Shown one piece after another: positions 1-6,336 of a stretch of 9,186 nt of DNA. The position numbers and the translations under genes were made by a program. Source of the DNA: Candidatus Altarchaeales archaeon (GTDB lineage Archaea; Altiarchaeota; Altiarchaeia; IMC4; QMZM01). How positions within the stretch are numbered: position 1 is the first letter of the stretch; the number at the start of each line of letters is the position of its first letter. The notes beneath the pieces are model-generated. The model was not told the origin of the DNA. It made no database searches and saw only the letters and a list, made by a program, of their open reading frames with translations. The DNA lies in assembly GCA_003663045.1 (NCBI GenBank), contig QMZG01000043.1, forward strand, positions 1 to 9,186, given 5' to 3'.

Positions 1-72
1 CATTTTTTATGTGTTTTATATATATGTATCCAATAATAATATTTAATTCATAATGAATAATAATGATAAATT

Positions 73-92
73 ATTTTAGATAATTTTAGATA
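73..92 (+). repeat. 10-bp tandem direct repeat upstream of the por TATA box
   Basis: The unit ATTTTAGATA occurs twice head to tail (73-82 and 83-92) and abuts the TATA-like box at 93-100. The copies are one helical turn apart, so a protein could bind both on the same face of the DNA. The second copy occupies the place where the archaeal TFB recognition element (BRE) would lie. Seen directly: the repeat and its position. Inferred: a role as operator or activator site for the POR operon. The surrounding DNA is so AT-rich that chance duplication is possible. Confidence 0.5.
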
Positions 93-100
93 TTTTATAT
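93..100 (+). promoter_or_regulatory. Candidate TATA box for the POR operon
   Basis: TTTTATAT is centred about 25 nt before the ATG at 122, the usual archaeal spacing between TATA box and transcription start. Transcription would then begin at or next to the start codon, giving a leaderless mRNA, which fits the absence of a Shine-Dalgarno sequence before 122. Other TATA-like stretches in 1-60 (for example near 14-24) make the assignment less than certain. Confidence 0.55.
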
Positions 101-121
101 TATTTTATTATTGATAATGCA

Positions 122-661
122 ATGAAAGAGATACGATTTCATGGTAGGGGTGGGCAAGGCGCTGTAACTGCAGCCTCTTTATTGGCGGTTGCCGGTTTTA
201 TGGATGGGAAATTCACCCAGGCATTTCCTACGTTTGGAGTAGAAAGAAGGGGTGCCCCAGTACAGGCATTTACCAGGATTGATGATAAATTTATCAGGAG
301 GAGGAGTCATATCTATGAGCCAGACATCTTAGTTATTCTGGACTCTACCCTGCTCAAGGTTGTGGATGTTACCGGTGGATTAAAGGATGATGGAATTGTT
401 ATTATAAATACCGAAAAAACTGCAAAAGAACTTGGTTTAGAGGGTCTGGATGTAAGATCGGTAGATGCTACAAAGGAGGCATTTGATGTTTTAAAAAGGG
501 ATATCGTCAACACTGCAATGCTCGGTGCTTTTTCTGCATTCACCGGAGAGGTCAGTAAAGATTCTATCTGCAAAGCAATCAGGGAACACTTTTCGGGGGA
601 TATTGCAGAAAAGAATATAACATTGGTGGAGAGGGTTTATGAAAAAGCAAAAGAACAATGA
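122..661 (+). CDS. porG: Pyruvate:ferredoxin oxidoreductase, gamma subunit
   Basis: This 179-residue subunit belongs to the four-subunit archaeal enzyme that oxidatively decarboxylates pyruvate to acetyl-CoA, reducing ferredoxin, or runs in reverse for carbon fixation. In the family the gamma subunit corresponds to the 2-oxoacid:acceptor oxidoreductase gamma domain. The sequence begins with the family signature GRGGQGAV (about residues 8-15), followed by FPTFGVERRGAPVQAF (about 35-50). The length is normal. The ATG at 122 has no SD and lies about 25 nt after a TATA box, so leaderless translation is likely. It is the first gene of a gamma-delta-alpha-beta operon, and its TGA overlaps the ATG of the next gene by 4 nt (ATGA), implying translational coupling. 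A paralogous 2-oxoacid oxidoreductase is possible, but the alpha and beta subunits look pyruvate-type. The gene is also called porC. Confidence 0.93.
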   Translation: MKEIRFHGRGGQGAVTAASLLAVAGFMDGKFTQAFPTFGVERRGAPVQAFTRIDDKFIRRRSHIYEPDILVILDSTLLKVVDVTGGLKDDGIVIINTEKTAKELGLEGLDVRSVDATKEAFDVLKRDIVNTAMLGAFSAFTGEVSKDSICKAIREHFSGDIAEKNITLVERVYEKAKEQ

Positions 662-960
662 TTGATTTTGAAAATTTGAAGGTGAAGGTTGGTGATAAAG
701 AAATCACAATAGGTGCGGTCTTGGAAAGTAATGGATCCACCTCGAATTTAAAAACAGGGGCGTGGCGTTCCATGAGACCAGTGACGGATTTTGAGAAATG
801 CACTGGTTGTGGAATTTGTTGGAGTCTCTGTCCCGAGGGATGTATAAAAAAGGGGGATGATGGAAAATTTGAGGCAGATCTGGATTATTGTAAAGGCTGT
901 GGAATCTGCGCCAATGAATGTCCAGTTAAGGCTATAACTATGGTGATGGAGGAGAAATAA
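658..960 (+). CDS. porD: Pyruvate:ferredoxin oxidoreductase, delta (ferredoxin-like) subunit
   Basis: This 100-residue protein carries two [4Fe-4S] binding motifs of CxxCxxCxxxCP type: Cys48, 51, 54, 58 and Cys78, 81, 84, 88. It transfers electrons from the beta-subunit cluster to external ferredoxin. The roughly 40-residue N-terminal lead, with a GAWRSMRPV-like segment before the first motif, is typical of PorD and separates it from free ferredoxins. An additional Cys62 lies just after the first motif. The start ATG overlaps the porG stop codon (ATGA). After the TAA come 54 nt before the porA start, containing a tiny six-codon frame and no SD. Confidence 0.95.
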   Translation: MIDFENLKVKVGDKEITIGAVLESNGSTSNLKTGAWRSMRPVTDFEKCTGCGICWSLCPEGCIKKGDDGKFEADLDYCKGCGICANECPVKAITMVMEEK

Positions 961-1014
961 ATGGGAGAGAATTTAAGTTAAGTACAAATGTAGTTTTTGA
1001 TAGACAAAACAAAA

Positions 1015-2190
1015 ATGACCAAAACGGTAATGGAGGCATCACATGCAATTTCAGAGGCAGTTAAGATGATTAAGCCAGGGGTGGTTGCAGCATATCCCAT
1101 AACGCCACAGACACATATAGTTGAGAGGATCTCGGACTTTGTGGCAGATGGGGATCTAAAGGCAGAATACATCAGGGTTGAATCTGAATTTGGGGCAATA
1201 TCTGCCTGTCTGGGAGCATCTGCTACCGGAGTCAGGGTGTATACATCAACATCCGCTCAGGGTCTAGCGTTAATGTTTGAGATTCTTTTTATCGTTTCGG
1301 GAATGAGGCTTCCCGTTTGCATGACGGTAGTGAATAGAGCCATGTCTGCCCCCATAAGCATATGGAATGATCATCAAGACAGCATATCCTGTAGAGATAC
1401 CGGATGGATTCAAATGTATGCTGAAACTGCACAGGAATGCTATGATCTTACTTTAATGCAGTATAAGATTTCTGAAAATAAAAATGTTCTTTTACCTTCA
1501 ATGGTTTGCTTGGATGGATTTACCTTGTCTCATGTCTATGAACCATTTGATATCCCCCCTCAAAAACAGGTTGATGAATTCCTTCCAGAATATAGACCTC
1601 ATTCAGCTATTCTCGATCCAGATCAGCCCATGACTCTGGGCTCAATAGGATTCCCATCACATTATATGGAGATCAGATATTCCCAGATAGAAGCGATGGA
1701 GAATTCCATAGATATAATTGAGAAGGTATTTAATGAATTCTCAGATAACTTTCCAGTTCAGATTGAAGGATCCAGACCTGAGAGATATTATCATACAGAG
1801 GGATATCGCATAGATGATGCAGAAACTGTTTTTGTTGCAATGGGTTCTGTGTGTGGAACGATAAAGGTGGCAGTAGATAAACTGAGAGGGGAAGGGGAGA
1901 AGGTTGGTTTGTTGAAGTTGATAACCTATAGGCCATTTCCAAGAGAAGCAATAAAAAATGCGTTGAAGGATGTAAAAAAAGTGGCGGTGTTAGAGAAGGC
2001 AGTTTCACCTGGGGCAAATGGCCCGGTGTTTGATGAAATTTCATCTCTGCTTTATGGAGAAAAGAGCGAAGCTGAGATTAGAAACTTCATAATCGGTTTG
2101 GGAGGAAGAGATGTTCGATTGGATCATATTGAGAGAATTTATGAGATGACCAAGGAGGGAAAGGGGAAGAAACAGGAGTGGATGTTTTAA
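1015..2190 (+). CDS. porA: Pyruvate:ferredoxin oxidoreductase, alpha subunit
   Basis: The alpha subunit supplies the TPP pyrimidine-binding domain and the following transketolase-C-like domain of POR. Visible family blocks, numbered from the ATG at 1015, are YPITPQT (27-33), RVESEFGA (54-61, with the TPP-contacting Glu region), TSTSAQGLALM (77-87), and NDHQDS...RDTGWIQ (about 118-133). A GLGGRDV segment lies near the C-terminus. The product is 391 residues, normal for PorA. I chose ATG 1015 because MTKTVMEASHA lines up with the usual PorA N-terminus as I recall it from Pyrococcus. An in-frame TTG at 997 would add six residues. No SD is visible for either start. An in-frame ATG-TAG pair at 988-993 precedes the gene. 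porB follows after 15 nt. Confidence 0.93.
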   Translation: MTKTVMEASHAISEAVKMIKPGVVAAYPITPQTHIVERISDFVADGDLKAEYIRVESEFGAISACLGASATGVRVYTSTSAQGLALMFEILFIVSGMRLPVCMTVVNRAMSAPISIWNDHQDSISCRDTGWIQMYAETAQECYDLTLMQYKISENKNVLLPSMVCLDGFTLSHVYEPFDIPPQKQVDEFLPEYRPHSAILDPDQPMTLGSIGFPSHYMEIRYSQIEAMENSIDIIEKVFNEFSDNFPVQIEGSRPERYYHTEGYRIDDAETVFVAMGSVCGTIKVAVDKLRGEGEKVGLLKLITYRPFPREAIKNALKDVKKVAVLEKAVSPGANGPVFDEISSLLYGEKSEAEIRNFIIGLGGRDVRLDHIERIYEMTKEGKGKKQEWMF

Positions 2191-2205
2191 ATTCATTATT
2201 TAAAA

Positions 2206-4764
2206 ATGGCAATAATGGGTTTACCTGAGGACGAATTCTTTGCTTGTGGACACAGGGCATGTGCTGGATGTGGAGCAGCAACCGCAGTTAGATTAATTAC
2301 AAAGGCTGCCGGGAAGAACAGCATCTTGGTGGAATCTACCGGTTGTATAGAAGTAGTTTCAACACCATATCCAGAAACCTCTTGGAAGATACCCTGGATT
2401 CATGGCGCATTTGAAAATCCCGCATCCATAGCCTCTGGAATTTCAGCCGCATTAAAGACCAAGGGTCTTGAGGATAAGGTTAATGTGATAGCACTTGGTG
2501 GCGATGGTTCTACCTATGATATTGGATTGCAGTTTATCTCCGGTGCTTTTGAAAGGGGTCATGATTTTACATATGTATGTCTATCACCAGAAACAGAATT
2601 GATTCTATCTGATGGTTCTATTGTGGAAATAGGTGAATTAATCGATCAACATATCGAGAAATCGATGTTGATTGAAGTAATCCGAAGTAATTCAAATAAG
2701 TTATCTGCATCCTCTTTGATTAGCAGGTTAGGGGATGTCGAATCGGTTTCAATGACAGAAAAGACTCTTTCATGGGATGGTAAATCTTTCAGTCCTATGA
2801 CGACGCTCAGAGCTCAAAGAAAAGAGTCTCCAGAGGAATTGATCAAGGTTACTACATCTTCAGGTTCTGTCATTTCCTTGACACCAGAGCATAGGGTTAT
2901 CGTTGACAGCATAGTTGGTTTCGAGTGGAAGGAAGCAAAAAATTTAAATCCGGGAGATGAGGTTTATGCGCCCAGGAAGATATATATTGATGTGGATAAT
3001 GAACCATATATCATTGATTTCTTGGATGAAGATATCAACCTCATACTACCTGAAAAAACAAAGGAAAAAATAAAATCTAGGTTGCGAGAAAAATATGGAA
3101 CGATAAAAAACGCGTCCATTAAAATAGGATTTAAATATTGGCAGTTTAAAGGGGGAGGGAGGAACATAACTCTAAGTGGCCTAAAGAAGATATGTCAAGA
3201 TGGCTGTGCTGAGTGGATAGAATTAAGGGATAAAATAAGAGAATTTTCTGTTAGAGGAGGTAATAATATTAGATTTAAGAGTGTCAGATTTGATGAGGAT
3301 TTGATGTACCTATTGGGTTTGATTGCTTCTGATGGATATCTAGACAAACGTGGGAGCATCGTTTTTATTAATAAGGAAAGTCAATTGCTTAGTGAGTTCA
3401 AAGAGAGGTACTCCAAACTCTTCTGTGGAAGAAAATTAAGCAAGGTTGATGTGGGTGGTACTTATTATGTTCATGTAAACAATCCGGCATTGTACATGGT
3501 AGCAAAAAATCTTAAAATAAAATCAGACCCTAAAGAGATCATAAAACTACCAGAACCATTAATTTCTGCCTTCTTAAGAGGATTTTTCGATGGAGATGGA
3601 CATTGCAGTATCCTTCATCACAAACACACAAATGAGGCAAGAATAATATTAACAACTACCCATAATGTTCTTGCAAAAAGGCTTCGATTAATGTTGCAAA
3701 GATTAGGAATTGCCAGTTTTCAAGACAGTAGAGCGCATAGATCAGATATTATTGTCTTATCAAGAGAGGACATTCAAGGGTTTATAGATAAGGTTGGAAG
3801 TAATCATCCTAAAAAGATAATCGAAATGAAAAGGGTCAGGAATTTATTTGATAAACAAAACCCTCGAGGAAAATATTTTTCGCTAGCTCCACGAGTTTGT
3901 GGGGTCATTCTAAGGGAGATTTGTAAGAAGCACAATATCCCCATCACACGTGTTGATAGAAAGAGGGATATTTGTACTCTCGCTGCTGGAAAAAGAAGAG
4001 CCACTAAACGAAGAATTAGAGAATATATCGATAAATTAAAGGAATTCGTATCAGACGATCCCTTATTTGAGGAATTGGAGTTGTTATTAAAAGAGGATTT
4101 CTATTTGGATCCCATCAAAAAGATTGAAAGAGTGCATTGTAAATCAAAATATGTGTATGATATAACTGTTCCCGAAACCCATGTTTTTGTTCCTGAAGGT
4201 GCCTTTGTAATTTCAAATTGCTATGACAACGAGGCTTACATGAATACAGGAATTCAGAGATCTGGTGCTACACCTTATGGCGCTTCTACTACCACATCAC
4301 CATCTGGAAAATTAAGTATAGGTAAATTGGAATGGAAAAAGGACATATTGCATATCCTTGCCGCGCATGGCTCTCCTTATGTAGCATCCGCTTCCATAGG
4401 TTACCCAATAGATGCTTTTAGGAAGATAAGAAAGGCAATTGAAACCAAGGGGCCCACATTCATTAATATATTATGCCCCTGTCCAACAGGGTGGAGGTTT
4501 AGCTCAGAAAAAACAATTGAGATAGCAAAATTAGCAGTGGAAACGGGAGTAGCACCATTATATGAAATTATTAACGGTAAACATAGCATTAATAGACCAA
4601 GGGATATAGATAAATTAAAGCCTGTTGAGGAATACCTAAAGCTACAGGGAAGATATAAACATCTCTTTAGACCAGAAAAGAAAGAAAAGGATATAGATTT
4701 TATACAGAGCAGGATAAAGGAAAATCTGAAACTGTTAATGGAAATGGCTGAAAAGGGATTTTAA
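2206..4764 (+). CDS. porB: Pyruvate:ferredoxin oxidoreductase, beta subunit precursor containing an intein
   Basis: The 852-codon frame encodes a 124-residue N-extein, a 547-residue intein and a 181-residue C-extein; the spliced PorB would have 305 residues, normal for the family. PorB binds the TPP diphosphate and the proximal [4Fe-4S] cluster. Expected cluster ligands are Cys19 and Cys22 (CAGC), Cys47 (STGC), and one of Cys757/Cys759 in LCPCPTGW. The TPP/Mg motif starts at GGDGS (98-102) and continues after the intein at CYDNEAYMNTGIQ (from residue 672). The intein thus splits the TPP site, and the unspliced protein should be inactive as POR. The start is ATG 2206, with a second in-frame ATG three codons later; no SD is visible. 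All 12 extein Arg codons are AGA or AGG. This is the last gene of the POR operon. Confidence 0.94.
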   Translation: MAIMGLPEDEFFACGHRACAGCGAATAVRLITKAAGKNSILVESTGCIEVVSTPYPETSWKIPWIHGAFENPASIASGISAALKTKGLEDKVNVIALGGDGSTYDIGLQFISGAFERGHDFTYVCLSPETELILSDGSIVEIGELIDQHIEKSMLIEVIRSNSNKLSASSLISRLGDVESVSMTEKTLSWDGKSFSPMTTLRAQRKESPEELIKVTTSSGSVISLTPEHRVIVDSIVGFEWKEAKNLNPGDEVYAPRKIYIDVDNEPYIIDFLDEDINLILPEKTKEKIKSRLREKYGTIKNASIKIGFKYWQFKGGGRNITLSGLKKICQDGCAEWIELRDKIREFSVRGGNNIRFKSVRFDEDLMYLLGLIASDGYLDKRGSIVFINKESQLLSEFKERYSKLFCGRKLSKVDVGGTYYVHVNNPALYMVAKNLKIKSDPKEIIKLPEPLISAFLRGFFDGDGHCSILHHKHTNEARIILTTTHNVLAKRLRLMLQRLGIASFQDSRAHRSDIIVLSREDIQGFIDKVGSNHPKKIIEMKRVRNLFDKQNPRGKYFSLAPRVCGVILREICKKHNIPITRVDRKRDICTLAAGKRRATKRRIREYIDKLKEFVSDDPLFEELELLLKEDFYLDPIKKIERVHCKSKYVYDITVPETHVFVPEGAFVISNCYDNEAYMNTGIQRSGATPYGASTTTSPSGKLSIGKLEWKKDILHILAAHGSPYVASASIGYPIDAFRKIRKAIETKGPTFINILCPCPTGWRFSSEKTIEIAKLAVETGVAPLYEIINGKHSINRPRDIDKLKPVEEYLKLQGRYKHLFRPEKKEKDIDFIQSRIKENLKLLMEMAEKGF
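2578..4218 (+). mobile_element. In-frame intein with LAGLIDADG homing endonuclease, inserted in porB
   Basis: The intein starts at Cys125 of the precursor (CLSPETE...DGS, block A) and ends at Asn671 (FVISN, block G), with Cys672 as the +1 nucleophile, so it is a Cys1 class 1 intein. In intein numbering, block B is LTPEHRV with Thr102 and His105. Block F is YDITVPETHVF, with Asp528 and His535. The endonuclease motifs are LLGLIASDG (245-253) and LRGFFDGDG (333-341), each keeping its acidic residue. Helical basic segments flank the motifs (about 290-330 and 560-620 of the precursor) and may be DNA-binding. The penultimate residue is Ser instead of the usual His. By hand count, 8 of 39 Arg codons are CGN against 0 of 12 in the exteins, which hints at separate ancestry. 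The frame is fully open, so splicing and endonuclease functions both look intact. Confidence 0.95.
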
Positions 4765-4772
4765 TCTTATTA

Positions 4773-4804
4773 GTCTTTTTATAGAATGGTCTTTTTATAG
4801 AATG
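4773..4804 (+). repeat. Exact 16-bp tandem duplication between porB and ftsZ
   Basis: GTCTTTTTATAGAATG occurs twice without a gap (4773-4788, 4789-4804), starting 9 nt after the porB stop. Each copy holds a T5 run and a TTTTTATA string. The T-runs could act as archaeal oligo-T terminators for the POR operon, or the TTTTTATA strings as tandem TATA boxes for ftsZ. The sequence does not decide between these. It may be a simple recent duplication. Confidence 0.85.
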
Positions 4805-4833
4805 ATTCCCAATATCTTATATTCTTTGGATTC

Positions 4834-4843
4834 ATATTATTAT
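4834..4843 (+). promoter_or_regulatory. Possible TATA box for ftsZ
   Basis: CATATTATTA lies about 25 nt before the ATG-TAG at 4862 and about 38 nt before the preferred ftsZ start at 4877. It would allow a short leader carrying the GGTG ribosome site. Other candidates are the two TTTTTATA strings at 4776-4783 and 4792-4799 and CTTATATTC near 4816-4824, so this is a weak choice among several. Confidence 0.25.
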
Positions 4844-4876
4844 TGTTTGTAAAATAATTTGATGTAGGTGGTAGGA

Positions 4877-6025
4877 ATGGAAGCCATTGTTCAAGATGCT
4901 ATTAATCGGGCAAATACGGAGAAAGAAAAGGAGATGGAAGAATCTGCATCAAAAACAACCGCTACTCCAAGTACAGATGAAGAATTGAGGAGGATTGTAG
5001 AAGGTATAAGAACATCCATTAAAGTAGTTGGTGCGGGTGGTGCAGGAGGAAATACCCTTGACAGATTGATGGAGATGGGTGTTGAAGGAGGGGATGTAAT
5101 TGCCGTCAATACAGATGCATTGGATTTACTCTATACCAATGCCCATACTAAGGTATTAATAGGAACTTCTATTACCGGTGGTATCGGAGCTGGAAATGAT
5201 CCAGAGGTGGGAGAGCAGTGTGCAGAGGCAGATATAAAGAAGATATCCGAGGTTATCGCTGGCTCTGATATGATCTTTATTACCTGTGGCTTGGGAGGCG
5301 GTACCGGTACAGGTGCTGTTCCAGTAATTGCCGAGGTATCAAAGGATATTAATGCCCTAACAATTGGTATAGTAACATTGCCCTTTAGTGTGGAGGGAAA
5401 GACAAGAGCAAAAAATGCCCTAACTGGATTGAAAAAATTGAGGAAATATTCTGACACCGTTATAGTGATTCCCAATGACAGACTCCTGGATATTGCCCCA
5501 AATCTTCCGATTAATGCCGCCTTTAAGGTTGCCGATGAATTACTCGCTAATGCAGTTAAAGGGATAACAGAGATGGTAACTAAACCCGGGTTAGTGAATC
5601 TAGACTTTGCAGACGTCAGGGCGGTAATGAAGGAAGGTGGAACCGCTATGATCGGCTTGGGTTCTTCTACAAAGGATACCCCAATGGATCAGAGATCACG
5701 TGAATCTGTGGAAAAGGCATTAAGGTCACCATTACTTGATACAGATATAAGTACTGCCAGTGGTGCCCTTATTAACATTATCGGTAGCAGGGATATGACA
5801 TTGGAGGAGGCAGAGGAGATTGTTAGGATAGTATCAGAGAGCATAAGTCCCGATGCTCAGATCATATGGGGTGCACAGATAGATGATTCCTTGGATAGGA
5901 ATGTTATAAAAACACTACTGATCCTTTCTGGTGTAAAGACACCCCAATATGAGATAGAACTAGAGGAAAAGGTTGAAGTAGGTGCTATTCCAGAGCATAT
6001 GGATATCGGTCTTAGATATGTCTAG
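4877..6025 (+). CDS. ftsZ: Cell division GTPase FtsZ
   Basis: This is the tubulin-family GTPase that polymerises into the division ring in the cytoplasm. Numbered from ATG 4877 (382 residues), the sequence shows the GTP-binding loop GAGGAGGNT (52-60), the tubulin signature GGGTGTGA (about 140-147), and the T7 synergy loop NLDFAD with Asn241, Asp243 and Asp246. A charged 45-residue N-terminal extension precedes the core, as is common in archaeal FtsZ. The short C-terminus ends GLRYV. I prefer ATG 4877 because GGTG (4867-4870) lies 6 nt upstream as a ribosome site; GTG 4868 in the same frame would add three residues and overlap that site. An ATG-TAG pair (4862-4867) lies in frame just upstream. 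The gene ends with TAG, and secE follows after 20 nt, so the two are probably cotranscribed. Confidence 0.96.
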   Translation: MEAIVQDAINRANTEKEKEMEESASKTTATPSTDEELRRIVEGIRTSIKVVGAGGAGGNTLDRLMEMGVEGGDVIAVNTDALDLLYTNAHTKVLIGTSITGGIGAGNDPEVGEQCAEADIKKISEVIAGSDMIFITCGLGGGTGTGAVPVIAEVSKDINALTIGIVTLPFSVEGKTRAKNALTGLKKLRKYSDTVIVIPNDRLLDIAPNLPINAAFKVADELLANAVKGITEMVTKPGLVNLDFADVRAVMKEGGTAMIGLGSSTKDTPMDQRSRESVEKALRSPLLDTDISTASGALINIIGSRDMTLEEAEEIVRIVSESISPDAQIIWGAQIDDSLDRNVIKTLLILSGVKTPQYEIELEEKVEVGAIPEHMDIGLRYV

Positions 6026-6045
6026 GCGAAATTGGGACCTGAAAA

Positions 6046-6228
6046 ATGCGAATCCATCAAAAATTGATTAATGCCTATAAAGAGACCAGAAGGATTCTAA
6101 GGCTGACGAGAAAGCCTCGTGGATCGGAATTCAATGAGACAGCTAAGATCACAGGTCTGGGGATGATCGTTATCGGAATTATTGGTTTTATCATCTTTGT
6201 TATAGCTAAGATATCTGGTATTTATTGA
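6046..6228 (+). CDS. secE: Preprotein translocase subunit SecE (Sec61-gamma type)
   Basis: This 60-residue protein is the small essential subunit that clamps SecY in the protein-conducting channel of the membrane. The amphipathic N-terminal helix with the ETRRILRLTRKP segment (13-24) is followed by one hydrophobic membrane span (about 36-55), the classic single-span layout of archaeal SecE. It lies 20 nt after ftsZ and before spt5/nusG, the usual secE-nusG neighbourhood of archaea and bacteria. No clear SD precedes the ATG. Length and context both fit. Confidence 0.93.
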   Translation: MRIHQKLINAYKETRRILRLTRKPRGSEFNETAKITGLGMIVIGIIGFIIFVIAKISGIY

Positions 6229-6259
6229 ACAGGAATAGATTTGATTGCGGTCTCTATTA

Positions 6260-6274
6260 TTTTTTATATTTTTT
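6260..6274 (+). terminator. Probable oligo-T terminator after secE
   Basis: Two T6 runs (6260-6265 and 6269-6274) stand about 30 nt after the secE stop codon. Archaeal RNA polymerase terminates at such U-tracts without needing a hairpin. This fits the end of the ftsZ-secE unit and a fresh promoter before spt5. The whole spacer is AT-rich, so T-runs also arise easily by chance. Confidence 0.5.
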
Positions 6275-6307
6275 ATTATCAAAATTCCATATCTTATTTC
6301 CTCTAAG

Positions 6308-6315
6308 TTTTATTT
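6308..6315 (+). promoter_or_regulatory. Candidate TATA box for the spt5-ribosomal protein operon
   Basis: TTTTATTT is centred about 25 nt before the spt5 ATG at 6337. It follows the T-rich terminator-like stretch and is preceded by AAG, loosely like a BRE. With this spacing the mRNA would be leaderless or nearly so, consistent with no SD upstream of 6337. Confidence 0.4.
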
Positions 6316-6336
6316 GATTAAATGTTAATGTAGCCT

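Noticed and set aside
1..30. Start of a divergent minus-strand gene (CAT at 1-3 with TATA-like DNA at 14-24)
   Set aside because: Only the putative start codon would lie in the window and the TATA spacing is short, so it cannot be supported.
961..981. Six-codon ORF (ATG to TAA) directly after porD
   Set aside because: Too short to support as a gene; no SD in front and no recognisable peptide. Probably chance in the porD-porA spacer.
988..996. Amber (TAG) readthrough or pyrrolysine N-terminal extensions of porA, ftsZ and spt5
   Set aside because: ftsZ and rpl11 end normally at TAG with family-typical lengths, no internal TAG is needed in any gene, and in porA a TAA also lies just upstream in the same frame.
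2578..4218. A group I/II intron or a gene fusion as explanation for the porB insertion
   Set aside because: The insertion is open in frame from end to end and carries intein blocks A, B, F and G with exact Cys/Asn|Cys junctions that restore a normal PorB.
5131..5475. Long antisense open frame opposite ftsZ, and similar ones opposite other genes
   Set aside because: Low-complexity, Ser/Pro/Ile-rich translations mirroring conserved coding sequence; they are shadows of ftsZ and its neighbours.
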